From NCBI RefSeq assembly GCF_900141745.1, contig NZ_FSRM01000001.1:1922001-1986000 (forward strand): a stretch of 64,000 bases of DNA, in the 5' to 3' direction. Below, piece after piece: positions 20,362 through 30,040 of the stretch (within the stretch, counting starts at the first letter, position 1; the number at the start of each line of letters is the position of its first letter). The notes under the pieces were generated by a model. That model made no database searches. It saw only the letters and a list, made by a program, of their open reading frames with translations, and was not told the origin of the DNA. Both the position numbers and the translations under genes were made by a program. The stretch comes from Paraburkholderia phenazinium. GTDB lineage: Bacteria > Pseudomonadota > Gammaproteobacteria > Burkholderiales > Burkholderiaceae.

Positions 20362-21003
20362 ATGGCATGGACTCGTGACGAAATGGCCGCGCGCGCGGCG
20401 AAGGAATTGCAGGACGGCTTCTACGTGAACCTCGGCATCGGCTTGCCGACGCTGGTGGCGAACCACGTGCCGGCGGGTGTCGAAGTGTGGCTGCAGTCGG
20501 AAAACGGCCTGCTTGGCATCGGCCCGTCGCCGACTGAAGAGGAAGTGGATGCTGACCTCATCAACGCCGGCAAGCAGACAGTGACGACGCTGCCGGGTTC
20601 GTCGATCTTCTCGTCGGCGGACTCGTTCGCGATGATTCGCGGCGGCCACATCAACCTCGCCATTCTGGGCGCCATGCAGATCAGCAAGAAGGGCGATCTG
20701 GCGAACTGGATGATTCCGGGCAAGATGATCAAGGGCATGGGCGGTGCGATGGATCTGGTGGCGGGCGTCAAGCGCGTCGTCGTGCTGATGGAGCACGTCG
20801 CGAAGGGCGACCAGCACAAGATCCTCGAGGAATGCACGCTGCCGCTGACGGGTGTGGGCGTGGTCGATCAGATCATTACTGACCTCGGCGTGATCGAAGT
20901 GACCGCGGACGGTCTGAAGCTGACGGAGCTGGCGCCGGGCGTGACGGTGGATGAGATCAAGGCCAAGACCGGTGCGCCGCTCGATGTGAGCGCTGTGGGC
21001 TGA
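20362..21003 (+). CDS. 3-oxoacid CoA-transferase subunit B
   Basis: 213 residues. The catalytic glutamate is in [10 protein letters not shown] (E47), which forms the glutamyl-CoA intermediate; [14 protein letters not shown] is the preceding family motif. ATG 20362 follows the stop of subunit A after two bases, with a GGAG inside that gene's end, so the two are made together. Ends before an intrinsic terminator. Confidence 0.92.
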   Translation: MAWTRDEMAARAAKELQDGFYVNLGIGLPTLVANHVPAGVEVWLQSENGLLGIGPSPTEEEVDADLINAGKQTVTTLPGSSIFSSADSFAMIRGGHINLAILGAMQISKKGDLANWMIPGKMIKGMGGAMDLVAGVKRVVVLMEHVAKGDQHKILEECTLPLTGVGVVDQIITDLGVIEVTADGLKLTELAPGVTVDEIKAKTGAPLDVSAVG

Positions 21004-21098
21004 TTGGGCGGGTGTGCGGCACGGTTGAGTGGATGCAGGGTTGCAGTTGAGTCCTGCTGAAGCACGGCCGATGTGAAGAATGCTGCGAAGGATGCAGT

Positions 21099-21138
21099 AA
21101 AGCGGGCGAGACGGGTTGGGTCTTCGCCCGCTTTGTTT
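21099..21138 (+). terminator. Intrinsic terminator after the CoA-transferase genes
   Basis: An 11-base-pair stem (AAAGCGGGCGA at 21099-21109 with TCGCCCGCTTT at 21124-21134) with a T-rich tail. The A-rich left arm may let it act on both strands. Confidence 0.82.
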
Positions 21139-21244
21139 TGGGCGTTGGCTTGGCGCATTTGCTTATGTCTTCAGGACGATCCTTGGCACGCGGCAAAGCG
21201 GTTTACAATCGTCTTCACTAGTTAGTGCTCGCCAAGGAAATCTG

Positions 21245-22165
21245 ATGACCGTCACGTCCCCAGCTCTGCATACTGCCGCCGGCACGGCTACGCCCCGCCA
21301 ACGTTTCGTGCAGTGTGCGAGCCCCGGTGGCTTGCATCGTGTTGCCTACACGGAATGGGGCGACCCGGCGAATCCGCGGGTGCTGGTGTGCGTGCATGGC
21401 CTCACGCGCTCAGGGCGTGATTTCGACCGGTTGGCAGCGTCGTTTTCGGACAGATATCGCGTGATTTGTCCGGATGTGGTCGGCCGCGGTCTTTCATCGT
21501 GGCTGAACGTCCCCAACTACTATGCCGTGCCGCACTACGTCGCGGACATGGTCACGCTGATCGCGCGGCTCGACGTGGAAAAGGTGGACTGGTTCGGCAC
21601 CTCGATGGGCGGCCTGATCGGGCTGGGTCTCGCGGGCCTGCCGGGCTCTCCGATCGAGAAGCTGCTGCTGAACGACGTCGGTCCACATCTCGAACCGGCC
21701 GCGGTGAAGCGAATCGGCGATTATCTCGGCAAGCCCATGCAGTTCGAAACGCTGCAGCAGGGCATCGATTACGCCGCCTTGCTGGCGCAATCCTTCGGCC
21801 CGTTGACCCCGGAAGAATGGCGCGAAATCAACACGCCGCTGCTGCAGGAGCGCGACGGTGCCTGGTATTTCCGCTACGACCCCCGCATCGGCCAACCGTT
21901 CGCTGCTATTACCGACGAAGTGGCGGCGGGTGGAGAGGCTGCATTGTGGGGCGCGCTAAAGGCGATTCAGGGACCGGTGCTGGTAGTGCGCGGAGAAAAG
22001 TCCGACCTGCTGTCGCGTGAAACGGTCGAGAAGATGATTGCCGAGGGCAACAAGGTGTCGAGCGTGGAAATCCCCGGTGTGGGTCATGCGCCCGCGTTTC
22101 TCAGCGCCGAGCAGATCGGGATTGCGCGCCGCTTCTTCATCGGACCTGGCGCTGACGCGTCATAA
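21245..22165 (+). CDS. Alpha/beta-fold hydrolase
   Basis: 306 residues. CVHGLTRSGRDFDRL is the oxyanion region, GTSMGG the nucleophile elbow, and GVGHAP the catalytic His near the C-terminus. An AAGGAAA site lies before ATG 21245. It precedes ridA by about 100 bases. Esterase, lactonase or C-C hydrolase are all possible; substrate unknown. Confidence 0.85.
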   Translation: MTVTSPALHTAAGTATPRQRFVQCASPGGLHRVAYTEWGDPANPRVLVCVHGLTRSGRDFDRLAASFSDRYRVICPDVVGRGLSSWLNVPNYYAVPHYVADMVTLIARLDVEKVDWFGTSMGGLIGLGLAGLPGSPIEKLLLNDVGPHLEPAAVKRIGDYLGKPMQFETLQQGIDYAALLAQSFGPLTPEEWREINTPLLQERDGAWYFRYDPRIGQPFAAITDEVAAGGEAALWGALKAIQGPVLVVRGEKSDLLSRETVEKMIAEGNKVSSVEIPGVGHAPAFLSAEQIGIARRFFIGPGADAS

Positions 22166-22262
22166 TATGGGGTTGTGCGGCGCGCCTCTTTCGAGCGACC
22201 CGCCGCGGAACGCAGGATCGTTCAACCGCATTGTTCAATCTTAACCATCATCAGGAATTGCC

Positions 22263-22616
22263 ATGGCAGTCATTCGTCATCACGTCGGCAAGCGACTCTC
22301 CGAAATCGCTGTGCATAACGGCACCGTGTACCTCGCCGGCCAGATTGCCGAGGACGCGGATCAGGACATCACCGGTCAGACCCGTGAAGTACTTGGCCAT
22401 ATCGACCGTCTGCTCGCTGAAGTGAACAGCGACAAGTCGCATCTGTTGTCGGTGCAGATTTACATCGCCGACATGGTTCACTTCGCTGGCATGAACGCTG
22501 TGTGGGACGAGTGGGTCGCGCAAGGCGAAACCCCGCCGCGAGCGACGGTCGAAGCGAAACTTGCGAACCCGAAGTGCCTGGTTGAAGTGGTCGTCGTGGC
22601 CGCACAGCGCAGCTAG
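22263..22616 (+). CDS. RidA-family enamine/imine deaminase
   Basis: 117-residue YjgF/YER057c/UK114 protein. NGTVYLAGQIAED and the PPRATVEAKL segment, with the substrate-binding Arg, are typical. It hydrolyses reactive 2-aminoacrylate-type imines made by PLP enzymes. The relA gene starts 63 bases after its stop, so the two may be co-transcribed. Confidence 0.9.
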   Translation: MAVIRHHVGKRLSEIAVHNGTVYLAGQIAEDADQDITGQTREVLGHIDRLLAEVNSDKSHLLSVQIYIADMVHFAGMNAVWDEWVAQGETPPRATVEAKLANPKCLVEVVVVAAQRS

Positions 22617-22679
22617 GTCCGCATCTGAAACTGTTGTTGAATCCCTGTTGATCCGTCTGGCCCGTTGGGCCGTCGCACC

Positions 22680-24923
22680 ATGAATACCGATACCGTTACG
22701 ACCGTCCCGATTCCGCTGCCTTCCTTCGAAGAAGCGATGGCATTCGTGCGGGAGCATGCGGGTGAGGTGCGGCTGTCATCGGGCGAATTGTTGGCCGATC
22801 ATGCGGCGGGCACTGCAGCGATCATGCGCACGCTCAATGTCGACCCGCCGGCGGTGCTGGCGGCGGCCTTGTTCGCGCTGACGCCGCATCTGCAAGACCC
22901 GGAGCGCGTGATCGCCGATAACTTTGGCGAAGAGGTCGCGCAACTCGTGGGCGATGTGCGCAAGTTGCTGCGTTTGGGTACCGTCAGTTTGCGCGCGGCG
23001 CAGAACGCCATTCCCGAAGCGGGACGCGACGCCCAGGCGGCGCGGCGTGCGCAGGTCGAGGCGTTGCGCAAGATGCTGCTTGCCTTTGCGCAGGACATTC
23101 GCGTTGTGCTGATCCGGCTCGCATCGCGGCTGCAATCGATGCGTTACTACGCGGCGGCCAAGATGACGCCGTCTCCCGACGTAGCGCGCGAGACGCTCGA
23201 TATTTACGCGCCGCTCGCAAACCGTCTCGGCATCTGGCAGGTGAAGTGGGAACTCGAAGACCTCGCGTTGCGCTTCGAAGAGCCTGCCACGTATAAGCGC
23301 ATCGCGAAGCTGCTCGACGAGAAGCGCGTGGAGCGTGAGAGTTATGTGGCCGCGGCTATCGCGCGTCTGCAGCATGAGCTGGCTGCCGCGCATATTCGCG
23401 CCGAAGTGAGCGGGCGGCCAAAGCACATCTATAGCATCTGGCGCAAGATGCGCGGCAAGGACCTCGATTTCTCCGAGCTGTACGACGTGCGCGCGTTTCG
23501 CGTGATCGTGCCGGACATCAAGGACTGCTATACCGTGCTCGGTATCGTGCACAACCTGTGGCAACCGGTGCCCAAGGAATTCGACGACTACATTTCGCGG
23601 CCGAAGCCGAACGGCTACAAGTCGCTGCATACGGTGGTGATCGGCGATGACGGGCGCGCGTTCGAAGTGCAGATCCGTACCCAGGAGATGCATCAGTTTG
23701 CCGAGTACGGCGTAGCGGCGCACTGGCGCTACAAGGAGGCCGGCACGCGCGGCTACGGCGGCCAGGTCACGGCGAGCGAGAAGTACGACGAGAAGATTGC
23801 GTGGCTGCGCCAGTTGCTGGCGTGGAAGGATGAAGTGTCCGAGGGTGAGCATGGCGAGAAGCGCGCGGCGCAGCCGTGGGAGCAACTACGTCAGGCCACG
23901 TTCGACGACGACCACATCTATGTTTTGACACCGCAGGCGCGCGTGATTCCGTTGCCGCAAGGCGCGACGCCGCTCGACTTTGCCTATCACCTGCATAGCG
24001 AGTTAGGACACCGTTGCCGCGGTGCGCGTGTCGATGGTGCGATGGTGCCGCTCAACACGCCGTTGCAGAACGGTCAGACGGTCGAGGTCGTCGCGGTGAA
24101 AGAGGGTGGTCCGTCGCGCGACTGGCTCAACCCGCAGCTTGGCTATCTGCATAGTCCACGTGCACGGCAGAAAGTGCGCGCGTGGTTCAACGCAGTCGAG
24201 TATCAGGAGACCATCGCGACGGGCCGGGCGATGGTCGAAAAGACTTTGCAGCGCGAAGGCAAGACCTCGGTCAATCTCGACCAGCTTGCGACGAAGCTCG
24301 GCTTCAAGTCCACGGAAGACCTGTTCTCGGTGGTCGGCAAGGAAGAGTTCAGCTTGCGTCAGGTCGAGCAGGCACTGCAGGATGCGCCGCCACCCGAACC
24401 GGAGGTCGAAGTACCCGAGCAGTTCGAAAAGCGCAGCAGCGGCTCGAGTGTCGCGCATGGCGCATCGACCGGTGTGCTGGTGGTGGGGGTCGACGCGTTG
24501 CTCACGCAGCTCGCGCGTTGCTGCCGTCCGGCACCGCCTGATGGTATCAGTGGTTTTGTTACGCGGGGCAAGGGCATGTCGATTCACCGCAGCGATTGCC
24601 CGACGTTCATGCGAATGGCCGAGCGTGCGCCCGAGCGCGTATTGGAAACCGCATGGTCCGCAGACGTGATGAATGGTCGCGGGCAGTCGGTGTACCCAGT
24701 GGACCTGACAATTGATGCAACGGATCGTCAAGGCTTGCTGCGCGATATCTCCGAAGTGTTTGCGCGCGAGAAGATGAACGTGATCGGTGTGAAGACACAA
24801 ACGCGTCGTAATGCAGCCTTCATGCAGTTCACGGTCGAGGTGTCGAGCGCGGCGCAGATTCAGCGCGCCTGTTCGCTGCTTGGAGAAGTCACGGGCGTGT
24901 TGCGGGCGGGGCGTAAAAGTTAA
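22680..24923 (+). CDS. relA: (p)ppGpp synthetase, monofunctional RelA type
   Basis: 747 residues with the RSH order: N-terminal hydrolase-like domain (about 20-170), synthetase (about 225-360), TGS (about 415-475) and ACT (about 670-745). The N-terminal domain lacks the HD pair (ALFALTPH where SpoT has HD), so ppGpp hydrolysis should be lost. The synthetase carries EFDD (300-303), the acidic form linked to monofunctional RelA rather than the RXKD of bifunctional enzymes, then PKPNGYKSLH and EVQIRT. It would make (p)ppGpp on ribosomes during amino-acid starvation. No clear ribosome site before ATG 22680; a TTG at 22665 is the alternative. Confidence 0.94.
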   Translation: MNTDTVTTVPIPLPSFEEAMAFVREHAGEVRLSSGELLADHAAGTAAIMRTLNVDPPAVLAAALFALTPHLQDPERVIADNFGEEVAQLVGDVRKLLRLGTVSLRAAQNAIPEAGRDAQAARRAQVEALRKMLLAFAQDIRVVLIRLASRLQSMRYYAAAKMTPSPDVARETLDIYAPLANRLGIWQVKWELEDLALRFEEPATYKRIAKLLDEKRVERESYVAAAIARLQHELAAAHIRAEVSGRPKHIYSIWRKMRGKDLDFSELYDVRAFRVIVPDIKDCYTVLGIVHNLWQPVPKEFDDYISRPKPNGYKSLHTVVIGDDGRAFEVQIRTQEMHQFAEYGVAAHWRYKEAGTRGYGGQVTASEKYDEKIAWLRQLLAWKDEVSEGEHGEKRAAQPWEQLRQATFDDDHIYVLTPQARVIPLPQGATPLDFAYHLHSELGHRCRGARVDGAMVPLNTPLQNGQTVEVVAVKEGGPSRDWLNPQLGYLHSPRARQKVRAWFNAVEYQETIATGRAMVEKTLQREGKTSVNLDQLATKLGFKSTEDLFSVVGKEEFSLRQVEQALQDAPPPEPEVEVPEQFEKRSSGSSVAHGASTGVLVVGVDALLTQLARCCRPAPPDGISGFVTRGKGMSIHRSDCPTFMRMAERAPERVLETAWSADVMNGRGQSVYPVDLTIDATDRQGLLRDISEVFAREKMNVIGVKTQTRRNAAFMQFTVEVSSAAQIQRACSLLGEVTGVLRAGRKS

Positions 24924-25014
24924 CGCAAGGTGTGATGCACGCGGGGCCGCGTGCCGTCTTTCACATGCGCGGAAACGGCAGCGCGGATTTTTCAGTGCCG
25001 GTGTACAAAAGTAC

Positions 25015-25043
25015 TTGCCAAGCGATGTGGCGCTCCATATAAT
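25015..25043 (+). promoter_or_regulatory. Sigma-70 promoter of tRNA-Val
   Basis: TTGCCA (25015-25020) and TATAAT (25038-25043) are separated by exactly 17 bases and end 11 bases before the tRNA. Confidence 0.88.
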
Positions 25044-25054
25044 CTCGTTTCTTC

Positions 25055-25131
25055 AGGCTCGTAGCTCAGCTGGTTAGAGCACCACCTTGACATGGTGGGG
25101 GTCGTTGGTTCGAGTCCAATCGAGCCTACCA
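25055..25131 (+). tRNA. tRNA-Val (anticodon GAC)
   Basis: 77 bases. The acceptor arms AGGCTCG and CGAGCCT pair fully, the anticodon stem CCACC/GGTGG encloses the loop TTGACAT, giving anticodon GAC, the T arm contains GGTTCGAGTCC, and the 3' ACCA is encoded. Confidence 0.97.
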
Positions 25132-25292
25132 ACGAAAGAGAAATTCCGGTTTGCCGGGGTTTCGCAAGCTGCAGTAAGCGCCTTGGCGCAAAAGGCGAAT
25201 ACGGTTATGACACCGCGAACGTTGACCGAAACCACTTCGGAGCGACGCTAGTCGAGGACCACTTTCGCCAATGTAGTTTGCAGGAAATGTGA

Positions 25293-25327
25293 ATGCGGCC
25301 CCTCGAAAGCGGGGCCGCATTTTTTTT
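25293..25327 (+). terminator. Intrinsic terminator between tRNA-Val and thrS
   Basis: A ten-base-pair stem (ATGCGGCCCC at 25293-25302 with GGGGCCGCAT at 25311-25320) followed by eight T. It separates the tRNA transcript from thrS. Confidence 0.92.
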
Positions 25328-25380
25328 GTCTTATTTGATGGTTGTATATGCCGCCGCCGGTCGGCATTTCGGAGAACGCA

Positions 25381-27288
25381 ATGGTTTCGATACGTCTGCC
25401 TGACGGTTCTGTTCGTCAATACGAGCACCCGGTGACGGTCGCGGAAGTGGCCGCGTCGATCGGCCCTGGCCTCGCGAAAGCCGCGCTCGGCGGCAAGATC
25501 GACGGTGAGCTGGTCGATACGTCCGCGTTGATCGATCACGATGTGTCGCTCGCAATCGTCACGGAAAAAGACGCCGACGGCCTCGACATCATTCGCCACT
25601 CCACGGCGCACTTGCTCGCGTACGCGGTGAAAGACCTGTACCCCGAAGCGCAGGTGACGATCGGCCCTGTGATCGACAACGGTTTCTACTACGATTTCGC
25701 GTACAACCGTCCCTTCACGCCGGAAGATCTCGAGAAGATTGAAAAGCGCATGCAGGATCTCGCGAAGAAGGACGAGCCGGTGTCGCGCCGCGTGGTGTCG
25801 CGCGACGAAGCGGTGGACTACTTCAAGAGCATCGGTGAAAAGTACAAGGCCGAGATTATCGAGTCGATTCCGTCAACCGACGAGATCAAGCTGTACTCGC
25901 ACGGCGGCTTCACGGATCTGTGCCGCGGCCCGCACGTGCCGTCCACCGGCAAGCTGAAGGTTTTCAAACTGATGAAGGTCGCGGGCGCGTATTGGCGCGG
26001 CGATTCGAAGAACGAGCAGTTGCAGCGTATCTACGGCACGGCCTGGACGAAGAAGGAAGACCAGGAAGCGTATCTGCACATGCTCGAAGAGGCGGAGAAG
26101 CGCGATCACCGCAAGCTCGGCAAGCAGCTCGACCTGTTCCACATGCAGGACGAGTCGCCGGGCATGGTGTTCTGGCATCCGCGTGGCTGGACGTTGTGGC
26201 AGCAGGTCGAGCAATACATGCGCCGCCGCGTGAACGATGCGGGCTACCTCGAAATCAAGACGCCGATGATCATGGACCGTTCGCTCTGGGAAGCGTCGGG
26301 CCATTGGCAGAACTATCGTGAAAACATGTTCACGACCGAATCGGAAAAGCGCGACTACGCGATCAAGCCGATGAATTGCCCCGGTCACGTGCAGGTGTTC
26401 AACCATGGTCTGCGCTCGTACCGCGATCTGCCGCTGCGCTATGCGGAGTTCGGCTCGTGCCACCGCAATGAATCGTCGGGCTCGCTGCACGGTCTGATGC
26501 GCGTGCGAGGCTTCGTGCAGGACGACGCGCACATTTTCTGTACCGAAGACCAGTTCATCAGCGAATCGATCGCGTTCAACACGCTGGCGATGAGCGTGTA
26601 CAAGGATTTTGGCTTCGACAACGTCGACATCAAACTGTCCTTGCGTCCGGACGCCCGTGCCGGCACTGACGAAACGTGGGATCGCGCCGAGCAGGGTCTG
26701 CGCGACGCGCTGACGGCCTGCGGTGTGACGTGGGAAGAGTTGCCGGGCGAGGGCGCTTTCTACGGTCCGAAGGTCGAATATCACATCAAGGACGCGCTGG
26801 GCCGCTCGTGGCAATGCGGTACGCTGCAGCTCGACATGGTGCTGCCGGAGCGTCTGGGCGCCGAATACGTCGCCGAGGACAATAGCCGTCGCCGCCCGAT
26901 CATGTTGCACCGGGCAATCGTCGGATCAATGGAGCGCTTCATCGGTATTCTGATTGAGCACCATGCTGGTGCAATGCCGTCCTGGCTGGCGCCGATGCAG
27001 GTGGTTGTAATGAATATCGCGGAAAGTCAGACCGAATATGCGCAGTCTTTGACTCAATCGTTGCAAAAACAAGGGGTTAGAGTACAGGCCGATTTGCGCA
27101 ACGAGAAGATTAGCTATAAAATACGGGAGCACACGCTAGAAAAGGTGCCGTACCTCCTTGTGGTCGGCGACAAAGAGCGTGATGCTCAAACGGTAGCCGT
27201 GCGTGCCCGTGGCGGTGTTGATCTGGGTGTCATGCCCGTCAGCGCCTTCATTGAACGTCTGCGTCAGGACGTGCAGTCGTTCAGGTAA
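25381..27288 (+). CDS. thrS: Threonyl-tRNA synthetase
   Basis: 635 residues, standard length. Domains in order: TGS (1-60), editing domain with the [11 protein letters not shown]xxxH motif, class II catalytic core (motif 2 around [12 protein letters not shown]; zinc ligands including the Cys of MNCPGH), and C-terminal anticodon-binding domain. ATG 25381 follows a GGAG site and begins the family MVSIRLPDG; the upstream frame is spacer sequence. First gene of the translation block. Confidence 0.97.
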   Translation: MVSIRLPDGSVRQYEHPVTVAEVAASIGPGLAKAALGGKIDGELVDTSALIDHDVSLAIVTEKDADGLDIIRHSTAHLLAYAVKDLYPEAQVTIGPVIDNGFYYDFAYNRPFTPEDLEKIEKRMQDLAKKDEPVSRRVVSRDEAVDYFKSIGEKYKAEIIESIPSTDEIKLYSHGGFTDLCRGPHVPSTGKLKVFKLMKVAGAYWRGDSKNEQLQRIYGTAWTKKEDQEAYLHMLEEAEKRDHRKLGKQLDLFHMQDESPGMVFWHPRGWTLWQQVEQYMRRRVNDAGYLEIKTPMIMDRSLWEASGHWQNYRENMFTTESEKRDYAIKPMNCPGHVQVFNHGLRSYRDLPLRYAEFGSCHRNESSGSLHGLMRVRGFVQDDAHIFCTEDQFISESIAFNTLAMSVYKDFGFDNVDIKLSLRPDARAGTDETWDRAEQGLRDALTACGVTWEELPGEGAFYGPKVEYHIKDALGRSWQCGTLQLDMVLPERLGAEYVAEDNSRRRPIMLHRAIVGSMERFIGILIEHHAGAMPSWLAPMQVVVMNIAESQTEYAQSLTQSLQKQGVRVQADLRNEKISYKIREHTLEKVPYLLVVGDKERDAQTVAVRARGGVDLGVMPVSAFIERLRQDVQSFR

Positions 27289-27337
27289 ACCACTTGGCAG
27301 CCCGGCTCGTTTTTTTAATTTTTAGAGGAAACGTAAC

Positions 27338-27862
27338 ATCGCTACTGATAAGTCTGCGCACCGCATCAACGGTGAAATCACTGCACCCGAGGTGCGTCTG
27401 GTCGGAGTCGAGAACGAACCCCTCGGCATTGTGAAACTTGCCGATGCTTTCCGCATGTCGGAACAGCAAGATGTAGATCTGGTTGAAATCGCCCCTCAGG
27501 CGGTGCCGCCGGTTTGCCGCTTGATGGACTACGGCAAGTTCAAGTACTCGGAAGCGAAGAAGCAGCACGAGGCCAAGCTCAAGCAGAAGATTGTCCAGGT
27601 GAAGGAAGTCAAATTCCGCCCGGGCACCGATGACGGCGATTACAACGTCAAACTGCGCAACCTCATTCGCTTCCTCGACGACGGTGACAAGACGAAAATC
27701 ACGTTGCGTTTCCGCGGCCGCGAAATGGCCCACCAGGAAATCGGTATGCGCATGCTGGAACGCCTGCGCACTGACCTTGACGAAGTCGGTCAAGTCGAGC
27801 AAATGCCGAAAATGGAAGGGCGCCAGATGATCATGGTGCTCGCTCCGAAGAAAAAGAAGTAA
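27338..27862 (+). CDS. infC: Translation initiation factor IF-3 (rare ATC start)
   Basis: 174 residues with the normal IF-3 N-domain ([16 protein letters not shown] at the start), lysine-rich linker and C-domain ending in VLAPKKKK. No ATG or GTG lies at the family N-terminus. The codon there is ATC at 27338-27340, preceded by AGAGGA with suitable spacing, and it gives the expected [12 protein letters not shown]. Use of AUU or AUC as start is the known basis of IF-3 self-regulation, because IF-3 itself rejects such starts. A GTG at 27392 would remove 18 conserved residues. Confidence 0.95.
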   Translation: MATDKSAHRINGEITAPEVRLVGVENEPLGIVKLADAFRMSEQQDVDLVEIAPQAVPPVCRLMDYGKFKYSEAKKQHEAKLKQKIVQVKEVKFRPGTDDGDYNVKLRNLIRFLDDGDKTKITLRFRGREMAHQEIGMRMLERLRTDLDEVGQVEQMPKMEGRQMIMVLAPKKKK

Positions 27863-28128
27863 GCAACGCGCGTGGTTGCAAGTGCGTTGCCGGGTTGTGC
27901 ACCGTGAGGCGCGCAACTGTTACTGTGAAAAGATTGAGTTGTACTTCGCTGCATGTGTGGCGAAGACCAGCAGGTTTCGGAGCAGCGCCCAGATAAATGG
28001 GCGCAGTTCCTGAAAAGCAGCGGCCAGCAGTATCGGCCGGCTGCATACCAAGTGGACTGGGTTTCGAAGGGCGGGTAATGGCCATCAGGCCGACCGCACA
28101 CCCATATCCATCTAATAATGGAGTTGTC
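27863..28128 (+). promoter_or_regulatory. Leader between infC and rpmI, possible L20 control region
   Basis: 266 bases without a gene. A perfect seven-base-pair hairpin (GCGCCCA at 27985-27991, GATAAA loop, TGGGCGC at 27998-28004) and other G+C-rich pairings are present. In several bacteria ribosomal protein L20 binds RNA in this place to control rpmI-rplT; a similar role here is inference from position and structure. Confidence 0.35.
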
Positions 28129-28326
28129 ATGCCGAAGATGAAGACCAAGAAGAGTGCTGCAAAGCGCTTCGTGGTGCGTCCGGGCGGTACCGTCAAGCGC
28201 GGTCAAGCCTTCAAGCGCCACATTCTTACCAAGAAGACCACCAAGAACAAACGCCATCTGCGCGGTTCCACAGCAGTTCATGAGTCAGATATGAACTCCG
28301 TGCGCGCAATGATGCCGTTCGCTTAA
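28129..28326 (+). CDS. rpmI: 50S ribosomal protein L35
   Basis: 65 residues, the family length, beginning [14 protein letters not shown] and rich in Lys/Arg ([18 protein letters not shown]). ATG 28129 has GGAG seven bases upstream. rplT follows after 29 bases. Confidence 0.98.
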   Translation: MPKMKTKKSAAKRFVVRPGGTVKRGQAFKRHILTKKTTKNKRHLRGSTAVHESDMNSVRAMMPFA

Positions 28327-28355
28327 CCCTTAACTAAAACTCACAGGAGCTAACT

Positions 28356-28715
28356 ATGCCTAGAGTCAAACGTGGGGTTACCGCACGGGCCCGTCACAAG
28401 AAGATCATCAAGCTGGCCAAGGGTTACCGCGGCCGTCGCAATAACGTCTATCGCATCGCCAAGCAGGCGGTCATGCGCGCAGGCCAATACGCCTACCGCG
28501 ATCGCCGCAACAAGAAGCGTGTGTTCCGTGCATTGTGGATCACGCGTATCAACGCGGCGGTGCGTCAGCACGACATGACGTACAGCGTGTTCATCAACGG
28601 CCTGAAGAAGGCTTCGATCGAACTCGACCGCAAGGTGCTGGCCGACATGGCTGTGTTCGACAAGGCTGCTTTTGCTGCGATCGTTCAGCAGGTGAAAGCC
28701 GCCGTTGCAGCCTGA
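28356..28715 (+). CDS. rplT: 50S ribosomal protein L20
   Basis: 119 residues, starting [17 protein letters not shown] with the basic N-terminal helix that threads into 23S rRNA. Essential for large-subunit assembly and in some bacteria a repressor of its own operon. An AGGAG site precedes ATG 28356. An intrinsic terminator follows before pheS. Confidence 0.98.
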
Positions 28716-28791
28716 TTGCGCTTTGGGCAATTAAACTGCGTGGTTCGTTGTAGCGAACATCCGGTAGTCTCGGTGACGCTGCAACAAAAAC

Positions 28792-28817
28792 GGGGCTCCT
28801 CACCGAGCCCCTTTTTT
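28792..28817 (+). terminator. Intrinsic terminator or attenuator between rplT and pheS
   Basis: GGGGCTC (28792-28798) pairs with GAGCCCC (28805-28811) across a six-base loop and is followed by TTTTTT. It lies 55 bases before pheS. I found no Phe-rich leader peptide upstream, so a plain terminator with partial readthrough or a separate pheS promoter is as likely as attenuation. Confidence 0.85.
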
Positions 28818-28872
28818 GTTGGTCGAACCAGTTTTGCATCGATTGAACACTGACGTTGAAATGATGGGATCA

Positions 28873-29886
28873 ATGGATCTGGACCAGATTGTCGCTGACG
28901 CGCAAAAAGCCTTCGGGGAAGCCAACGACGTCACCACCCTCGAGAACGAGAAAGCCCGCTTTCTCGGCAAGTCGGGTGCGCTGACCGAACTGTTGAAGGG
29001 CCTTGGCAAACTCGATCCCGAGACGCGCAAGACCGAAGGCGCGCGGATCAACGTCGTCAAGCAGCAGGTGGAAGCCGCACTGACGGGCCGCCGTCAGGCA
29101 CTTGCCGACGCGCTCTTGAACCAGCGCCTCGCCGCTGAAGCCATTGACGTCACGTTGCCCGGCCGCGGCCTTGGTGCAGGTAGCCTGCATCCGGTCATGC
29201 GCACGTGGGAACGCGTCGAACAGATTTTCCGTTCCATCGGATTCGATGTGGCCGACGGCCCCGAAATCGAAACCGACTGGTACAACTTCACCGCGTTGAA
29301 CAGCCCGGAAAACCATCCGGCGCGTTCGATGCAAGACACCTTCTACGTAGACGACAAGGATGCCGACGGCCGCCAGTTGCTGTTGCGCACGCACACGAGC
29401 CCGATGCAGGTGCGCTACGCGCGCACCAACACGCCGCCGATCAAGGTGATCGTGCCCGGCCGCACGTACCGTGTGGACAGTGACGCGACGCACTCGCCGA
29501 TGTTCAATCAGGTCGAAGGCCTGTGGATCGACGAGAACATCAGCTTCGCCGACCTGAAGGGCGTCTACACCGACTTCCTCAAGAAATTCTTTGAGCGTGA
29601 CGACATCCTCGTACGCTTCCGTCCGTCGTACTTTCCGTTCACCGAACCGTCGGCTGAGATCGACATGTTGTTCGAAACGGGCAAGAACGCCGGCAAGTGG
29701 CTCGAGATCTCGGGTTCCGGCCAGGTTCACCCCACGGTGATCCGCAACATGGGCCTCGATCCGGAGCGTTACATCGGCTTTGCCTTCGGCAGTGGCCTCG
29801 AACGGCTGACGATGTTGCGCTACGGCGTGCAGGACTTGCGCCTGTTCTTCGAGAACGACCTGCGTTTCCTGCGGCAATTCGCTTAA
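28873..29886 (+). CDS. pheS: Phenylalanyl-tRNA synthetase alpha subunit
   Basis: 337 residues. An N-terminal coiled-coil (about 1-90) is followed by the class II catalytic core: motif 2 around [17 protein letters not shown] and motif 3 [13 protein letters not shown] near the end. With PheT it forms the alpha2-beta2 enzyme charging tRNA-Phe. ATG 28873 gives the family start [11 protein letters not shown]; the ribosome site is weak. pheT follows 154 bases downstream. Confidence 0.96.
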   Translation: MDLDQIVADAQKAFGEANDVTTLENEKARFLGKSGALTELLKGLGKLDPETRKTEGARINVVKQQVEAALTGRRQALADALLNQRLAAEAIDVTLPGRGLGAGSLHPVMRTWERVEQIFRSIGFDVADGPEIETDWYNFTALNSPENHPARSMQDTFYVDDKDADGRQLLLRTHTSPMQVRYARTNTPPIKVIVPGRTYRVDSDATHSPMFNQVEGLWIDENISFADLKGVYTDFLKKFFERDDILVRFRPSYFPFTEPSAEIDMLFETGKNAGKWLEISGSGQVHPTVIRNMGLDPERYIGFAFGSGLERLTMLRYGVQDLRLFFENDLRFLRQFA

Positions 29887-30040
29887 CGCTTCGAGCCGCG
29901 CACGTCGCCAGATGCATAGACGAAGGCAAGTGCGCGCCGCGAGCAGTGCCATCGGCAAGGGCGCCTGGTTACCGGAACACGGCAACCAACGAAGGCCCCG
30001 GCCGGATGTGGACTAACCTGATCAGAACGTACACAGAACC

